Part shown: piece after piece, positions 13,301 to 25,860 of the stretch
How positions within the stretch are numbered: the stretch's first letter is position 1
Layout: the number at the start of each line of letters is the position of its first letter
NCBI GenBank assembly: GCA_013399015.1
Contig: VWZX01005783.1
Span: 311,555 to 375,554, forward strand
Source of the DNA: Galbula dea
Taxonomy: Eukaryota; Chordata; Aves; Piciformes; Galbulidae
Length of the DNA stretch: 64,000 bases
Direction: 5' to 3'
Made by a program: the position numbers and the translations under genes
The notes under the pieces: generated by a model
What the model saw: the letters and a program-made list of their open reading frames with translations, nothing else
Databases searched by the model: none
What the model was told of the DNA's origin: nothing

Positions 13301-16300
13301 TGGGGAAAAATCAACCTGGGAGGTGGGACCCTTAATGATATGCTATTTTTCTCATGGACGTGGGTGCCAGCCCTGTGAGGTGAGCAACGACAGAGCCCTG
13401 CCTTGCCCAGCCCCAGGGCTGGCTGGGGATTTACAAAATCTAGCCAGTCCCAACGTCTTACCCCTATCTCTGGTGAGCAGACAGGAGCACAGGAGCACTT
13501 CCCTCTTCGTGGAAGGGCAGTTATCGCCCTTGCTGCCCTGCAGGCAGCCAGCTCTGTGCCCACACAGCATCCTTGCAGCGTGTTTCAAAGCCTGCCTGGG
13601 ACAGAGGAGGTATTCCCAGGAGGAGAAAGGTGCTGTCGGCTTTGAGGATGTGGAGTGTTTCAACCATTTCATCTGGTAAGCCTCACCTCTATGAAATCTC
13701 AGGGGGGTACTGGCATAACTCCACTCATGTTCCCACCCTGGGAGACTTTCCATGATATTTGGGTAGGTGCTTTCCTCTCAGAGCTTGCTGTAGATGTTTG
13801 GGTTTATTTGGGAATTTACCCCTGCAGAAACTTTGACTAGAGAGAGGAGGCAGCAGACTGGGATCCAGCAGTGCAGCCGCCGCTTGCTTGCCGGTGACGT
13901 TGGAGGCGGTGCAGCAGCACGTTCTGCTCGGGTGAGCTACCAGGTCCCATATGTTAAAATGTTGTCGTTGCTGTCAAAACAGCCGTCACATATTTAAAGC
14001 CAGATTATCCACAATTAACATCTGCCCAGAGGACTTAGCAACCCCATGTGGGTCTATTTTTAGCTTCGTTTCAGAACTAATAAACTGTGCTGGTTTATAT
14101 GTCTTTCCTCCTCCATATTTATAGCCTGTCAGAACAGGAGCCATTTGCAGACAATGGAAAGGCAGTGTCTGGGAAGAAAAACAGCCTTGTAGAAGCAAAT
14201 CCTGTAATGATGGGGGAAGGGAGCCTCAGTGGCTGGAGGGATAGAGATAGCCTCTGCTTGCAGGTGTGTGTTCCCAAACACCGGAGGATGGGGTTGTCTG
14301 TGAGAGCCGCGGGGTGCAGCAGGGGCAGGGTCCCTGGCTGCTGGAGAGTGCCAGAGGTTTGAAGCGGCTTTGACCCCACTCCATGTGCCTGCTGGCCTCC
14401 CCTGGCTGTGCCCATGTGTCCACTTGCCTCAGGGGTGGGTGAGATTTGGGGAGCAGGAACAGCTCCAGCTCTGCAGGGCAGGGAGCACCGACATGGGAGC
14501 GCAGGCACCATGCCAAGGCTGTGGTTTGTTCCTGATGATAATTTTGTTAATGACTGTACTGCTCCCACCGGCTGTCGACTTTCCTTCTAGTCAGCAGGGT
14601 CCTGACCTCCTGACAGCACCTGCTGCTGGTGAGCTGTGTGGTGCCACAGGGATGGGAGCCACGGGCACTACACCTGGGGCTTGGGAGCTGCCTGGCAGGT
14701 GGTTCAGTGATGGATGGTGCCGGCAGGACAGTCTCTGTCTGGAAACATCCTGCTCTGTTGCTGGTGGTTTATTTCCAGTGGGGCTTGTGGTGCTGGTTTT
14801 GCTCTCGGTTAGCAGACACCAATGCCAGTGATGGACCTGTGTGGTACCCAAGGCCTCATCCAAAGAAGAATTTTTACAAATTGTGAAAACTTGGCTCATC
14901 TCAGACTCCCACCAGAAAAGCAGTGTGGAGGCGTGACAGGTATGGAATAGGTCAGAGCTCTGTTATGACTCTGTGAAAACTCAAAGGTCACTCCTTTCAG
15001 ACACTGTCCTCTCTCGTTCCTCTCAAATGTTACCAGTGTCACGCCAGGGACTATGACAATTCCTTCCTCCTGCAAGCAATTTAATCCTCTCCAGTTTGAA
15101 TCAGAGAGCTCAGTGGGGCTCTCATGGGGGAGATAATCAGCCATCCTGATTGCACCAGGAGTTTGGGAGCGGGGCAGAGTTTTCATGAGGTCTTTGCTGG
15201 AGCTCCAAAACCTAGTGCAACTCTGTTAGACAAGCAATTTGCTCTTTGCTTGAGTGTTAAGCTGGAGGACAGGGAGGTGTACTGATAGGCAGGAGAATGA
15301 GAAGGTGATGGGAAGCATAGAACCAGAGCAGGGGCTGTCTGTTCTCTGAGAGGGCCAGTGCTGAGGGAAGGACTGAGAAACAGCAAGTTGTGTCCTTTCA
15401 TCTGAGATGCCAATCCCCTCGTGGTCTCTTTGCAGTTGAGGCTGGTGGGAAAGGATAATTTCCTTTCAACCATTTGTACCATTGCCCAGCAGTCCCATGC
15501 TGCTGCAGGCACATCTTCTAGAGAGGACAAGTCACCATCTGGAGACCCTCCAGTGGCATGGGCAGCGTGCCTGTTGAGCTAGTACTGAGCAGATACAAAT
15601 CATATGTCTTTTAACACTCTCACACCAAACAGGGTGTCTGAGGGAAATGGGTAAATGAGACAGTGGCTTCAGTCCTCCTGGGATGCTGGTGCTGTTCCTG
15701 TGGGGCCATGGAGCTCACTGCAGCACAGGTTGATGCAGAGACAGCCGCACTCCCTCCCCATCACCAAAACACCCCAGCAGTGAGGGAAACAAAGGCCAGA
15801 GACAGAATTAGGTTTTTCCAGTGTTCCTGCAGACACCCACAGCAGTGCCAGGCTGGTTGTCCTTGCAGGCTGCCATCTCCTCATCACATTTTTATATTAA
15901 CTTCCCTCTCCTGGTGCTATCCTTTGGCCAGGAGGGCTGCTATTGTTGAGGTGGGAGTGGACCTGAAGTGGTGGCTTTCTGCAGCAGCTGGGCCCAGGGA
16001 CATGGCTCAGCATCTCCTGTTGTTGCAGGAGCAGCAGTGCTGGCCAGCACTGTGCCTCTCCTGGCATTCCCCTGCCTGTTGCTGGTAAGAGGGTGGAGGG
16101 TGGCTCTCCCCCAAATGCTGGGCTCCAGTGAGCTGTCCCTGGGGGCCAGAGCTGCCCCAGCCCACCTTGCTCTTCCCCTGGGGTCTTCTCCCTGCTCCTG
16201 CATCCCTTGCAGTGTCCTTGGAAAAGGTCATTGTTTGTTTGAGGTGGAAGTTTGGTTCTAATCCAGATTTTGACAGCTGGATGATGATGGCAATTGATTG

Positions 16301-17081
16301 GAATAACAGCTTGAGGGATGGTCTTTGAGGAGCTGAGGAAGGACCAAGGGCTGAGGAGGGTGCTGGTGGCACTGGAAGTGTTGGGTATTTGGCTGATGTT
16401 AGTTTGCTGTGCATCCTGATTCTCCATTTATTAGTGATGTTAATGGTAAGTGATGGCATTTAGCTCCCTGATTTGCTAGTAAAATTCAAAGGATCTGCTC
16501 ATGCTGTAAAGACTTATTTCCTGTGCTGATTTGATCTAATTTAATTGAATGCTGAAATCTTAGAGCTCATCTCTCCAGAAAGCCTGTGTTCACAGGGAAA
16601 AATACCCCAAATTATCATGAATACAATTTCCATATAATTGTGGTGCTGTCATAGGCATGACTGCCCTGTCCTGTGTTTAGCCATCAGGAATGATACAGTC
16701 ACTCAAGGGAGTAAACCAGGCAGGGGATGATGCTGAGCCTGAGCCCCAGGGCTCCCTGCCTGCTTGTGGGATGACGCACACCTGCCCTTTTCTCCCTGCC
16801 CAACTGACTGCCCAGCCTTCAGCAGCTCGCTGCATCTCCCTGTGCTACCATTTTCCTGTCTGTGAGACAGCTTTGGTTTATCACTGTGCCTGCTGGCCCC
16901 ACAATGTGCTGAGGAGCCAGGGCTAGTGCTGAGGGGTGAACTGGGCCCTGAAATACCACTCTGGTTTTGAATTCCCAGATGCATGTGATGGGAAGGTGAT
17001 TTCTAAGAGCTCCTTATCAAAGCTGTGTCTCTCTGGAGGCTGCTGGAGGAGGAATGGTTCCAAAAATAAAACCATGAGAAC

Positions 17082-17150
17082 ATATAGATAGACATCTAGA
17101 TGCATGTAGATAGGTATCTGTAGATATGTAGATGGAAAGATAGGTGTATC
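17082..17150. repeat. Degenerate ATAG/TAGA-type simple repeat
   Basis: Imperfect array of atagata/tagatg units of about 4-10 bases in intron 2, probably a decayed GATA-type microsatellite. Confidence 0.7.
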
Positions 17151-20100
17151 TTCTGGTGTAAAGCAGATCCAGCTGTCTAAGCCCCTGGACTGTCAGGGAC
17201 AGTTTGATATCCAACAGAGAGCGGAGAACTGAGCGTTCCCATCTGACCCCAGTGTTGGATCTGGAATGCTGCAGCAACCCTGCATGAAGAGCTTTGCCTT
17301 CATCTGTGTGGCTTTACTCATCCCACAAGGTTTCCTTTGCAAGCCGCAACTGTAATGGTCCTGGGCTGGGTTTTCCTGGGTACAGTGGGAGCAGGAGCAT
17401 GTCAGTGGCTGGTGCTGGTGTAGTGGGCACAGGACCTGCTCTCTGCAGCGCAAATCCCAGCAGCTCTTGCACCTGAGCAAACAGCCATTCCTTTGGCCTC
17501 TGCCAGCCCTGAGAATTGGGCAAATATTTGCTGCCTCCTTCTCGGCAGCTCAACAGAAAGGGAAGGGAAGAAGCATCATGCTAACTGCATGGCAGGGAGG
17601 TCCTGGCCCAGCTGTACCGTCACCAGTGCTCTGGTAGGGGTCACCTTGCTGGACTACAAACAGCCATGCTGTGACATCCGTTTCCAGGCTTTGGTGATCA
17701 GTTTAATCGCAGTGTGATAATACAAATTCACTTTTTATTGCTGAGTTAATGCAGGGGTATCTTAGTTTGTACTCTGTCTTACCACGATACACAACAGCGT
17801 TGAAGGGCTACCAGTAACACTATGTGTGCAAGCATCTGCCTAGGTTTCATGGCAAAACGCTTTTGCCTTCCGGTCTGCTGCATGCAGGCCCTCAGACTCC
17901 ATCCTGCGGGTGGCCACACCTCGTCCTTGGTTTTCCACAGTCCTTGTTATTTCAATTTGAGTGCTCTAAGAAACGGCAGCCGTGCACCCCACCGTGTGGG
18001 GACTGTGGGCAAGGAGGATTTGCCCTTACACTCTCCAGAGGCAAGGGAGCAGCCGGCACTGGGATGTCACAAAGCTGGGAATGTGGTTCCCTGTAGTGTG
18101 CATGGATGCTGTTGTGCTTTGAGGGTTTGGTTCATTTGCTGTGGCTTTTTATATTTTTTTCATATTTTTTTTTAATACCCCTGTCTGCTTTGGGGTGCTG
18201 GGAGATGCTGTCAAGTGCTGCCCATTTGTCTCACCCTTTTGCTGTGCAAACACAGTGAGGGGATGTCCCGAGTTACAGTGAAAGCTCTGTCCCACCTGGA
18301 GGGAAACAGTGGCTCGCACAGAGGGTGCAGCCAAAACAGAGCTGGGTCTGGGGCCTGCTAAGCCCCTGATTATTTCTAGGTCATCTTTTGTGATCACTTT
18401 ACATACTGAAGTCTCTTCCCTAACCACAAAATGGGTGTCTCTGTGTACCTGCACCTCTCTGCTCATCCTGGTTCCTGGCAGCATCCCAGCACTTATGGGT
18501 GCTGTATCCATCAGATCCTGCTGCTGCTGGCATGTGGGAACAGCTCATTTTTAATGGGTGGCAATACCTGGCTGAGCCTTCGCTTCCCTCTGCAGCAAGA
18601 GGTTGTTTGCTTATAATGAATTTTTGTTCTTTCATTACAGCTTTGATTGCTTTCCCTGCTTATTTCCTGGGAAGGCTGATAATTGTTCTGGGGAGATGAA
18701 GCATCATGAGCCACGGTTGGCCCCAGGTGAGGCAAAAGGTCGATGCTTGTGTACACTTGTGACAGGGACAGGCTGTGATTGGGGGACAAGACCATTGTGT
18801 TGGCTCCTGGTTGAGTTAGGCAGATAAATATATTTCTGCACATCAATCCAGTACTTCTGTCCCAGGGTGCAGGGAGCTGCCGGTGTTTGGGTGCTGTGGT
18901 GTGGTGAAGATGCCTGTGCTGGGGAGTGCTGGGGAGCTGGGTCTGCCCCATGCCTTGGCACACATTGATCCCTCTGCTGATTGCTCTGAACTGACAAGGT
19001 GCTGAGGCTGCTGCCTGTGTATTGTGCTCGTCTGGCACCGTTCTGAGAGAGATAAAACTCGCTGTGTTCTGTCTGCGTTGCTGGCACAGAGGACCCAGCT
19101 TCATGCTTTCTTGGTATTTCCTCTATGTCTTTCTAACTGAGGCATGAACTAAATCTCTAATCAGATTACTTAGGGCTGGGTGTAGCATAATCTAAAGCTC
19201 TATTTCTTGTGATACTTCTTTTAAAACTGGGTACGCTTTTATCCTCTTCCTGCAGGACCGTTTGAAAATCTGTAATCTCTTTCTCCTGGGTTCACAAGCT
19301 CCCAAATCCTTTTCTTCCTGTGCCAGGAAAATTGGAATGTCACTGCTCCTATGAGGAGAACCAGTTACTATTTTTGTTTTTTGCTTGTGCTGCTTCAGCT
19401 TCTTTTGTTCTTCTCTGGCTCCTGGTCCCTAGCACTGACACAGCTGCCCCAGTCCCAGCTCTCTCACCTGGCCAGAGTTGGTGCAGTGCCCAGCAGCATC
19501 CTGCTTGGGTGAGGGGAGGCACTTGCAGGGGTCTCCAGGTGGATGCCTGGGGTGATGGGGAAGGGTCCCTGTACAGAGGTCTTGGCACCCTGTCAGCCAA
19601 ACCTCCAGCCTGGCCATGGCAAATGCCTGGCATAGCTTGTGTATTTTTGTCTCTGCCCCTCATGAGTGAGGGAACCAGAAATATCTCTTTCACAGGGAGG
19701 TGCAGAGGGAGTTGGGGTCATATCCTGCACCACCTGACAAGGCAGTGCTGTGGCTCTGCCCAGAGAGGCCCTATGTCACTGGAGCTGGGCTTGGCTGTGC
19801 CCACTGCTCAGGTGTGAGTGATGTGTCCACAGGGACCTTCATGGGTGGAAAGGTGCCTGTAAGCAGCTTGGGAAGGTTGATGTGCAGCTCACTGATGGGT
19901 GATTGAATCTCACCTCAGCATTAACACAACAGTCAAAGTTATTCCATAAATATACAGTTCCTTAATAATATTAATAGTGTCATTTATTCACAGGAGATTC
20001 AGTAATATCAGGGATGAAAGGTTGATCTTGTCACAGTCTGGTATTTTCATATCCTTCTTTCTTAGCAGAGTGTCCAGAAGAAAATGCCAGGCTTTGCATA

Positions 20101-21247
20101 AATGAGTCAGCTGCCCAGGTGATTTATTAATCACGGCGTGTAATTGTCCAAACCAGCCATGAGCTCGCTCCAACCCCTTGGGACTTGGCTTCCTAGTTAG
20201 CTGCAAAACTGTTTTCTCTGAAGCAAAAACATCAGAGCATTTTTAGAGAGATATTTATTTCTTCATAAAACAGAGGCATCTGCTTAACTTGGAGGTTATT
20301 TAGTCACTGCAGAGGTAATACTGATTTTTTAAAGGAAGGATAGAGATTTAGAGGAGCCCAGAAATGCTGGTAAGGGACAGGAGGGGTCTCTGCTGTCTCT
20401 GGTCCAGGCTCTATCACAGACTGGCTTGTGGCTCCTACCAGCCAAGCCCAGGAAGCCTCCATGGGTGAGGACCTAGCAGACCTCCTGGGGACATCTTCCA
20501 GGGCCATCTCAACCTCCTCAGTTTCCCTCATTTCCAGTCTCAGCCTCTCAGGCTGCAGCTTTCTGTCTTGCAAGATGTCCTTTGGCCCACCTGTGCAGAC
20601 ACTAGCTGGAGGCTTCTATGGGCATTGGCCTTGACAGAGCTTCCCTCTCAAGCCCGCAGGAGGGTGATGCTCTGGTAGCACCACTGTGAGAACTGGAGGT
20701 TCACTGGGGTCACCCCAGCCCTGCAGAGCAAAGTGATGAGGTGTGGGACTGGAGAGATAGATGTTCTGCAGAGGTGTTTTGAAGCTGACAAGGATGGGGG
20801 CAGAGTACCTGTCCCTGGCTAGGATTGTTTTGAGGGGATCCTCTCTTGGAGAAAGGCAAGGATGAAGTGGGGACACATGCCCCAGGTGATGCACTGTGGA
20901 AGTCAAGGAGGCCTGGTTCTGCTCCTGGGTCAGGGTGCTCCAGTGAAAATTGGCAACATGCCCTTGCAGTGCAGCTCTCCATGCCCGCAGCTCACCGTGC
21001 CCACCCTGCTCTTGCTGGTTCCTCTGGCATACAGATATGATCATGGCATGCACGGTGAGCTGTCCCTTTGCAAGGGAGAGCACCAGGCACTGGGGAAGGA
21101 AGGCAGGGGCTATTCAGATAGCCTCCCTGGTATCCCCCTCCAGCCTGTCCTGGAGCCTTTTTATCAGATGGCAGAACATAAATAAAACAAGGCAGCCTCT
21201 TCAGGGCCCTGTCACAACCCTTTCTCAGTGCGAGAGGAAGGTAGGTC

Positions 21248-21283
21248 CATGGCATGGCATGGTATGGTATGTAGTGGCATGGC
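21248..21283. repeat. CATGG/TATGG pentamer repeat
   Basis: Short tandem run of catgg and tatgg pentamers in intron 2. Confidence 0.75.
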
Positions 21284-21769
21284 TGCAACCCAGGTCTTGA
21301 GCTTCCATCCCAAGCCTTGTCTGCCCCTGCAGTCTTCCAGCCCCTTGCTGCCTGTTATCTTGTCCTCATCCTATAGATTGCAAATCAACTGCAACAGAGT
21401 CCAGAAGAAATTGATTGCACTGTGAGCTCCTTTGCTGTATTTGGGTGGAGAAGAAACTATGTCTGAGTGTGTCTACTTAAAGTGCCTCTCTATTTCCAAA
21501 TATGAGAGAGCTGAACATCTTTAAAAATCAATACAAAGCCACTTCAGCATAAAACAAAAGGAGATTAATACTTAACTTGTCTGGAAAAGGGGATGAGAGA
21601 CAGTGGAAAATGTCTCGAGAGAGAAAGAGAGACTCAATGAAATTTGAATCTGACTGTTTAATAGGAGAAGTAAAAGGTTTAAAATTAACCCCCCTCCCCC
21701 TCAGTTAACTGGAAACAAATGAGGTGCTGGAGAATTGGTGCAATTTGGAATGGAAATGGCTTCTAATTC

Positions 21770-21787
21770 CTTTTTTTTTTTTTTTTC
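21770..21787. repeat. Poly(T) tract
   Basis: Uninterrupted T run followed by C residues, intronic. Confidence 0.8.
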
Positions 21788-23255
21788 CCCTATGCCTGGG
21801 AAACTTGTCAGATTGATAATTTCTGCTTGAAAGGAAGCAGCCAGGTATTTTCTGCAAGAACAAAGAGATTTGTTGGTCCAACAAAAACTTGATGTCACGG
21901 CTTTGCAGTGGGAGTTACACACTCTTCCCTGCCAGCGAGGATGAAGGCAGCACCCAGGTCTAACAGAATTCCTCCCTCTTACCCACTTGTGTTCTCTTGC
22001 CCATCACATGCGGTTTGGCATCATCTTGTGTTGTACCAAGGAGGCAGAAATGTTTGGGGAGGTGGTGTTGAGAATGCGTTGGGCTTTCTTTTCTGGGAAA
22101 GGAGACACTGGTCTACTGGAAGTACTGTCCTGGAGGGACCTGCTGCTGCTTCAGCCTTACCAAGGGCCTGTCCAGATTTGCTGAAATATGAGAATATTAA
22201 TTTTGGATTTCAGTTTAGGTCTTGACTCTTCACAGAGCTACATGTGGGCTGTGTAGGTCAGTGGGATGGTGTGGTGGTGGCTGAAGTGCTGTCAGATTCT
22301 TCTGGGGTGAATTAATGTGGCATGTGGACAAAAATAATCTTGCATGTGTTTTTATCTGACTTGCAGTAGAATTCATAAAAAGATCACAGTGGTGATGGGT
22401 TGTTTTAGGGTTATTTTGCATTTAAAGAGTACATCCAATTAGAGATTGTGCTGAAATGTTCAGATGGAAAAGGCCTGAGCTAAGGCTATGTCTGTCACCT
22501 TACACATGGCAGGCAGGGGGTGGCAGGCAGGAGGAGGCAGTGAGAGTGGCTGCTGGGTGCCAGATGTGGCCTTTGTGAGCTGTTTGCTCCGGAGCAAACA
22601 CATTTATTATGGGCTTTGCCAGGAGAGCCCCACGTGCTGTTAATGATTGACTGCCCTGGACAGGGGTTTCCAGGCAGCTCCTGCTTCGTGTCTCGCCACT
22701 TCTCCATGGGCGATGGCCTCCTAGGTGGCTGATGGCGTCCCTGGAGCTGAGGACCATTCCCCAGATCTTCTCCCAGGAGCTGCTGTGGGAGGGGCCCTCT
22801 CTGTGGGATACTGGTGGTGGGGTGGCCATGGCTGTCCCTGCAGTCCATGTGTGCCCCCAGCAAGATCCCTGTCCACCTGAAAGTCCTGACCTGTTGGCAG
22901 TGACAGTTTGCTGAAGAGCTGCTGTGGGAGTCCTGTGCCTACTGCCAGCAGGAGGGTTTGCTCTCCCTTGCTCTGGGGCGGAGGTGATTAATGCACATCC
23001 AGGAGATGCTTCCATGGGGATGCAGCAGGGTTATTGTGACTTCTCTGGGGGTGCCCACAGAAGTGTGGGGCACTGGTGGCTTTGGGGTAAATGCTGAAGA
23101 TTCAGTCCTGGGCAGGGCTGGGGTTTTGCCTGCATGTTCTCACTCGTGCATGCAGCAGGGAGTGTGTTCTCATCCCTCTAACCAGGATCATGCCCCAAAA
23201 GCTGTAGCTAGCCCTGTATCTAATTCCTGTGAAAATTAAACTAGCAGAGGAGGAA

Positions 23256-23256
23256 N
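23256..23256. other. Ambiguous base (N)
   Basis: A single n in the sequence, in intron 2 and outside any exon. It points to a sequencing or assembly uncertainty. Confidence 0.95.
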
Positions 23257-23409
23257 TGTTCCAGCTTTCCCATTAAAAGGCAAGCAGGGGGGCATGTGCT
23301 GCTCCCAGGCCTGGCTTTCTGCAGGAGGTGGGGATGGATACATGGATGCTCATCTCTGCTACAAGCCTAGCTCGGCCCAGCTCAGAGCTGTCCTGTGTGA
23401 GGAGGGTTT

Positions 23410-23827
23410 GCTGATGTCTGAAAAAGGATCGAAGGACTGGGGTTGTTTATCCTGGAGAAAAGGAGGCTGAGGGGAGACTTCCTGTCTCTCTCCAACTCCC
23501 TGAAAGGAGACTGGAGCCAGGTGGGGGGTTGGTCTGTTTTCCCAGGTAATGAGCGACAGGGTGAGAGTAAATGGCCTTGATCTAATTGCTCTAGGGGAGG
23601 TTTAGACTGGCCATTAGGAATTTTTTTTTTCCTCAAAAAGGGTTGTCAAACCCTGGCACAGGCTGCCCAGGGCAGTGGTGGAGTCACTGTCCCTGGAGAG
23701 GTTTTAAAAGCCGTGAAGATGTAATACTGAGGAACATGGTTTAGTGGTGACCTGGCAGTGCCTGCTAACAGTCAGACTAGATAATCTTAAAGGTCTCTTC
23801 CAATCAAAACAGTTCTATGGTTCTGTG
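23410..23827 (+). mobile_element. CR1-type LINE, 3' end
   Basis: Matches the familiar 3' part of avian CR1: 'ggctgcccagggcagtggtg', then 'gtccctggagaggtttt', 'catggtttagtgg', 'agactagataatctt aaaggtctcttccaa', ending in the octamer-like tail 'ttctatggttctgtg'. It is 5'-truncated, as CR1 copies usually are, and diverged with a T-run inside. It ends about 100 bases left of the CpG island. Confidence 0.88.
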
Positions 23828-23929
23828 GGTGTTTGGGGTGAACCTTGAGGGCACATCCCATCTGTGGGTGCCAGGGAGGCACTGCTCTCCGAAACCTCAT
23901 CTGGGTATAACACCCATGGTGCCGGAAAA

Positions 23930-24330
23930 CGATGTCTCTGCGGATCTGCCGTGCTCCAGCCCAGCCCGGGGTGGGGGTTTGGCGAGGGGGAAAGGGGAGA
24001 AGAAAGCTATGAGTCGCCATTCCGTAGCCGCTGCACGCGGGGCTCACGGCTCGGCCCCGCGCACATCTATCCCCTCGGAGCGCGGCCCCGCCGTGCCGGG
24101 AGCGAGCAGGGCGGCGCGGGGCGCGGAGGCGGGCGGGGACGTACCGCCCCTTCCCCGTTCCCCTCCCCGAACCCTCCCCGGCAGGTGCGGCGGAGCGGGA
24201 GCGGCGGGAGCGGCGATGTCCCGGCCGGGAGGGAGGCTGCGGTCCCGGCGGGCAGGGGTGCGGGCGGCAGTGGTGCTGATCGGGCTGCTGCACCGCTCCC
24301 GCAAGCACGGCAGCGAGAGCAGGTGAGGCG
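23930..24330 (+). promoter_or_regulatory. RAP1GAP2: CpG island, candidate alternative RAP1GAP2 promoter
   Basis: About 400 bases with many CpGs in an otherwise CpG-poor intron, including GC-box cores (GGGCGGGG at 24131-24138 and ccgcccc a few bases later), and no TATA box. It contains an ATG-initiated frame at 24216 that ends at a good donor in the phase required by exon 3. Such islands usually mark TATA-less promoters. The start site itself cannot be read from sequence. Confidence 0.8.
24216..24322 (+). CDS. RAP1GAP2: Candidate alternative first coding exon of RAP1GAP2
   Basis: ATG at 24216 opens a 107-nt frame (35 codons plus AG) starting MSRPGGRLRSRRAG and ending HGSES(R), followed by a strong gtgagg donor at 24323. 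AG joins the first G of exon 3 to make Arg, then KQELLNSSD, so it can replace exons 1+2 exactly, giving a protein of about 739 aa. The peptide is very basic with a short hydrophobic stretch (AAVVLIGLL) and lacks the S7/S9 14-3-3 site. Support comes from the CpG island, the donor and the matching phase. I do not know whether this form is already annotated in any species. It could instead be largely 5' UTR, with translation starting at a downstream ATG. Confidence 0.65.
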
Positions 24331-24540
24331 CCGGACGGTCCCGGGGGCTCCCGGTGCGCGGTCGAGGGCTCCTGGTGCTCGCCCGGTCGTTTCTGGTGTT
24401 CACTCATCGATTCCCGGTGCTCTCCCTATGATGCTCTTCCCTGTGCCCCGGTACAATCCCGTTTGCTCCTACTGCTCTCTTGCCGATGCTCTCTTGTGCG
24501 CTCCTGATCTTCTCTCGTGTGCTGCCGGTGCTCTTCCAGT
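24330..24540. repeat. Degenerate short tandem repeat after the CpG island
   Basis: Irregular repetition of a 'ctcccggtgctc'-like unit of about 12-20 bases, immediately after the donor of the alternative first exon. It is imperfect, and the boundaries are approximate. Confidence 0.5.
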
Positions 24541-25691
24541 ACAGGCAGCAGAGCAGAGCCCCCGTGCTGCTTGGCAGCCGCGGAGTTGACCCGGGGCAGG
24601 AGCGCTCTGGACCAGCCGGTGGAAGCATCAACGAGTCAATGGAGGCTGCTCTCCAGGTGGACGTGCGGAGTGTGTGTGAGCTGGCAGTGCTGCCCCAGAG
24701 GTGGACACTGGGCACGGGGATAACCAGAATAACCGGGACCCGTTCGTGGTGTATGTATATCTGTGTGTATGTGTGCAAGGGTTCATCCTTCCCGAGTTGG
24801 CTTAGCCCCAACAGCCATTTCTTCTGCCGTAGAGGACTGAGGAGGACTGTTCTCGTTCAGGGATCGCGGTGTTCACACAGCTACCGTAACTCGGCCCAAC
24901 AGCTTTGTCCCTTTGCCGGGAACAGCTGACAAATGGTTTCGCCTTTCATTGACTAAGCCTCGGACTGTACTCTCTGTTCAACTTTGTGTTCGAAGGAAAT
25001 AGCCTGTTCGGAATATTGTGTTAGCTGGCATCTGCTCCCGCGGCTCCTCTTCCCCTGGCTCGTGACAGGGAGCTGCTGGTTGATCATCCTGCGCTGATTT
25101 ATGCTGCTTCCTCGCTCAGGGAGTTCTCTCCTCCAGGACTCTGCTGCTCTGGCAACTTTGTTGCTAAAAATAGTAAGAAATATGCACCCAAACCATGGCG
25201 ATCTGCATGGCTCTGTTTCGGGGTGGGAGCGTTGTGGGCACTGCTGCAGATTGAGGGGGGTGTTCTTGGTTCATTTTGTACCAAAACATGTGAATGAAGA
25301 ATTGGTTATTTGGAATCTTTATTGCAAAGTATCCTCCCTCCCCCAGTCTGTGAGCCTGAAAAATCAGAGCACAGTGCTCGGGGAGGAAGCTTTGGCTCTT
25401 CACCCACCCACAGTTTCAGGTCACTGGGTTCATACCCCGATTTTCAGTGCTGCTGCTGTAGGTGCTTTGCCTTGGACACCAAGGCAACCCTTGAGAGCAG
25501 GATTTTAGTGATGGTTTCATGACTTTATGGTAGGCTTCCTCTGTAGTTCATCTGGTGATGTTGTTTTGGGCTTTCTTCTACTTTGCTGGATTTTAAGGTA
25601 TATCATCAAAGCTGAGCAGTTGGGAAAAAAACCCCAACCTGCAGGCCCTGATGGTCCTGAGTGAACAGGAGAAAAGGGTGCTCACCTGAGC

Positions 25692-25860
25692 TGAGCCTTG
25701 ACATATCTATGACCCCCATCCTCCTGTCCCATAGCTGTGACTGCTGTCCTCCTGTCCCACCCACTGCTGTGACCCTTGTCCTCCCTTGCCATGATTGTGA
25801 CCCCAATCCTCCCATCCCAAGACTGCAATCCCTGTCCCATGGCTGTGGCCTCTGTCCTTT
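25692..25860. repeat. Minisatellite-like array, unit about 30 bp
   Basis: About five diverged copies built around 'tgtgac(c)cc..atcctcc(tg)tcccat'. Spacing varies between roughly 27 and 36 bases, so it is an old array. Confidence 0.7.

Larger units (their letters stand above)
7398..23404 (+). other. RAP1GAP2: RAP1GAP2 intron 2, left part
   Basis: About 16 kb with no coding exon recognised. Several long open frames (for example 13074-13679) resemble no known protein and are best read as chance in stop-poor DNA. Simple repeats occur at 17082-17150, 21248-21283 and 21770-21787. A GC-rich patch with a CRE-like core lies near 13870-13925. The remainder is unremarkable intron in which I see nothing I can name. 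Confidence 0.7.

Noticed and set aside
13074..13679. 201-codon open frame in intron 2
   Set aside because: No recognisable protein family and no partner exons in the right phase.
23864..24589. 241-codon open frame across the CpG island
   Set aside because: It is out of frame with the good ATG/donor exon at 24216-24322 and owes its length to high GC; it is very rich in Gly, Ala and Arg.
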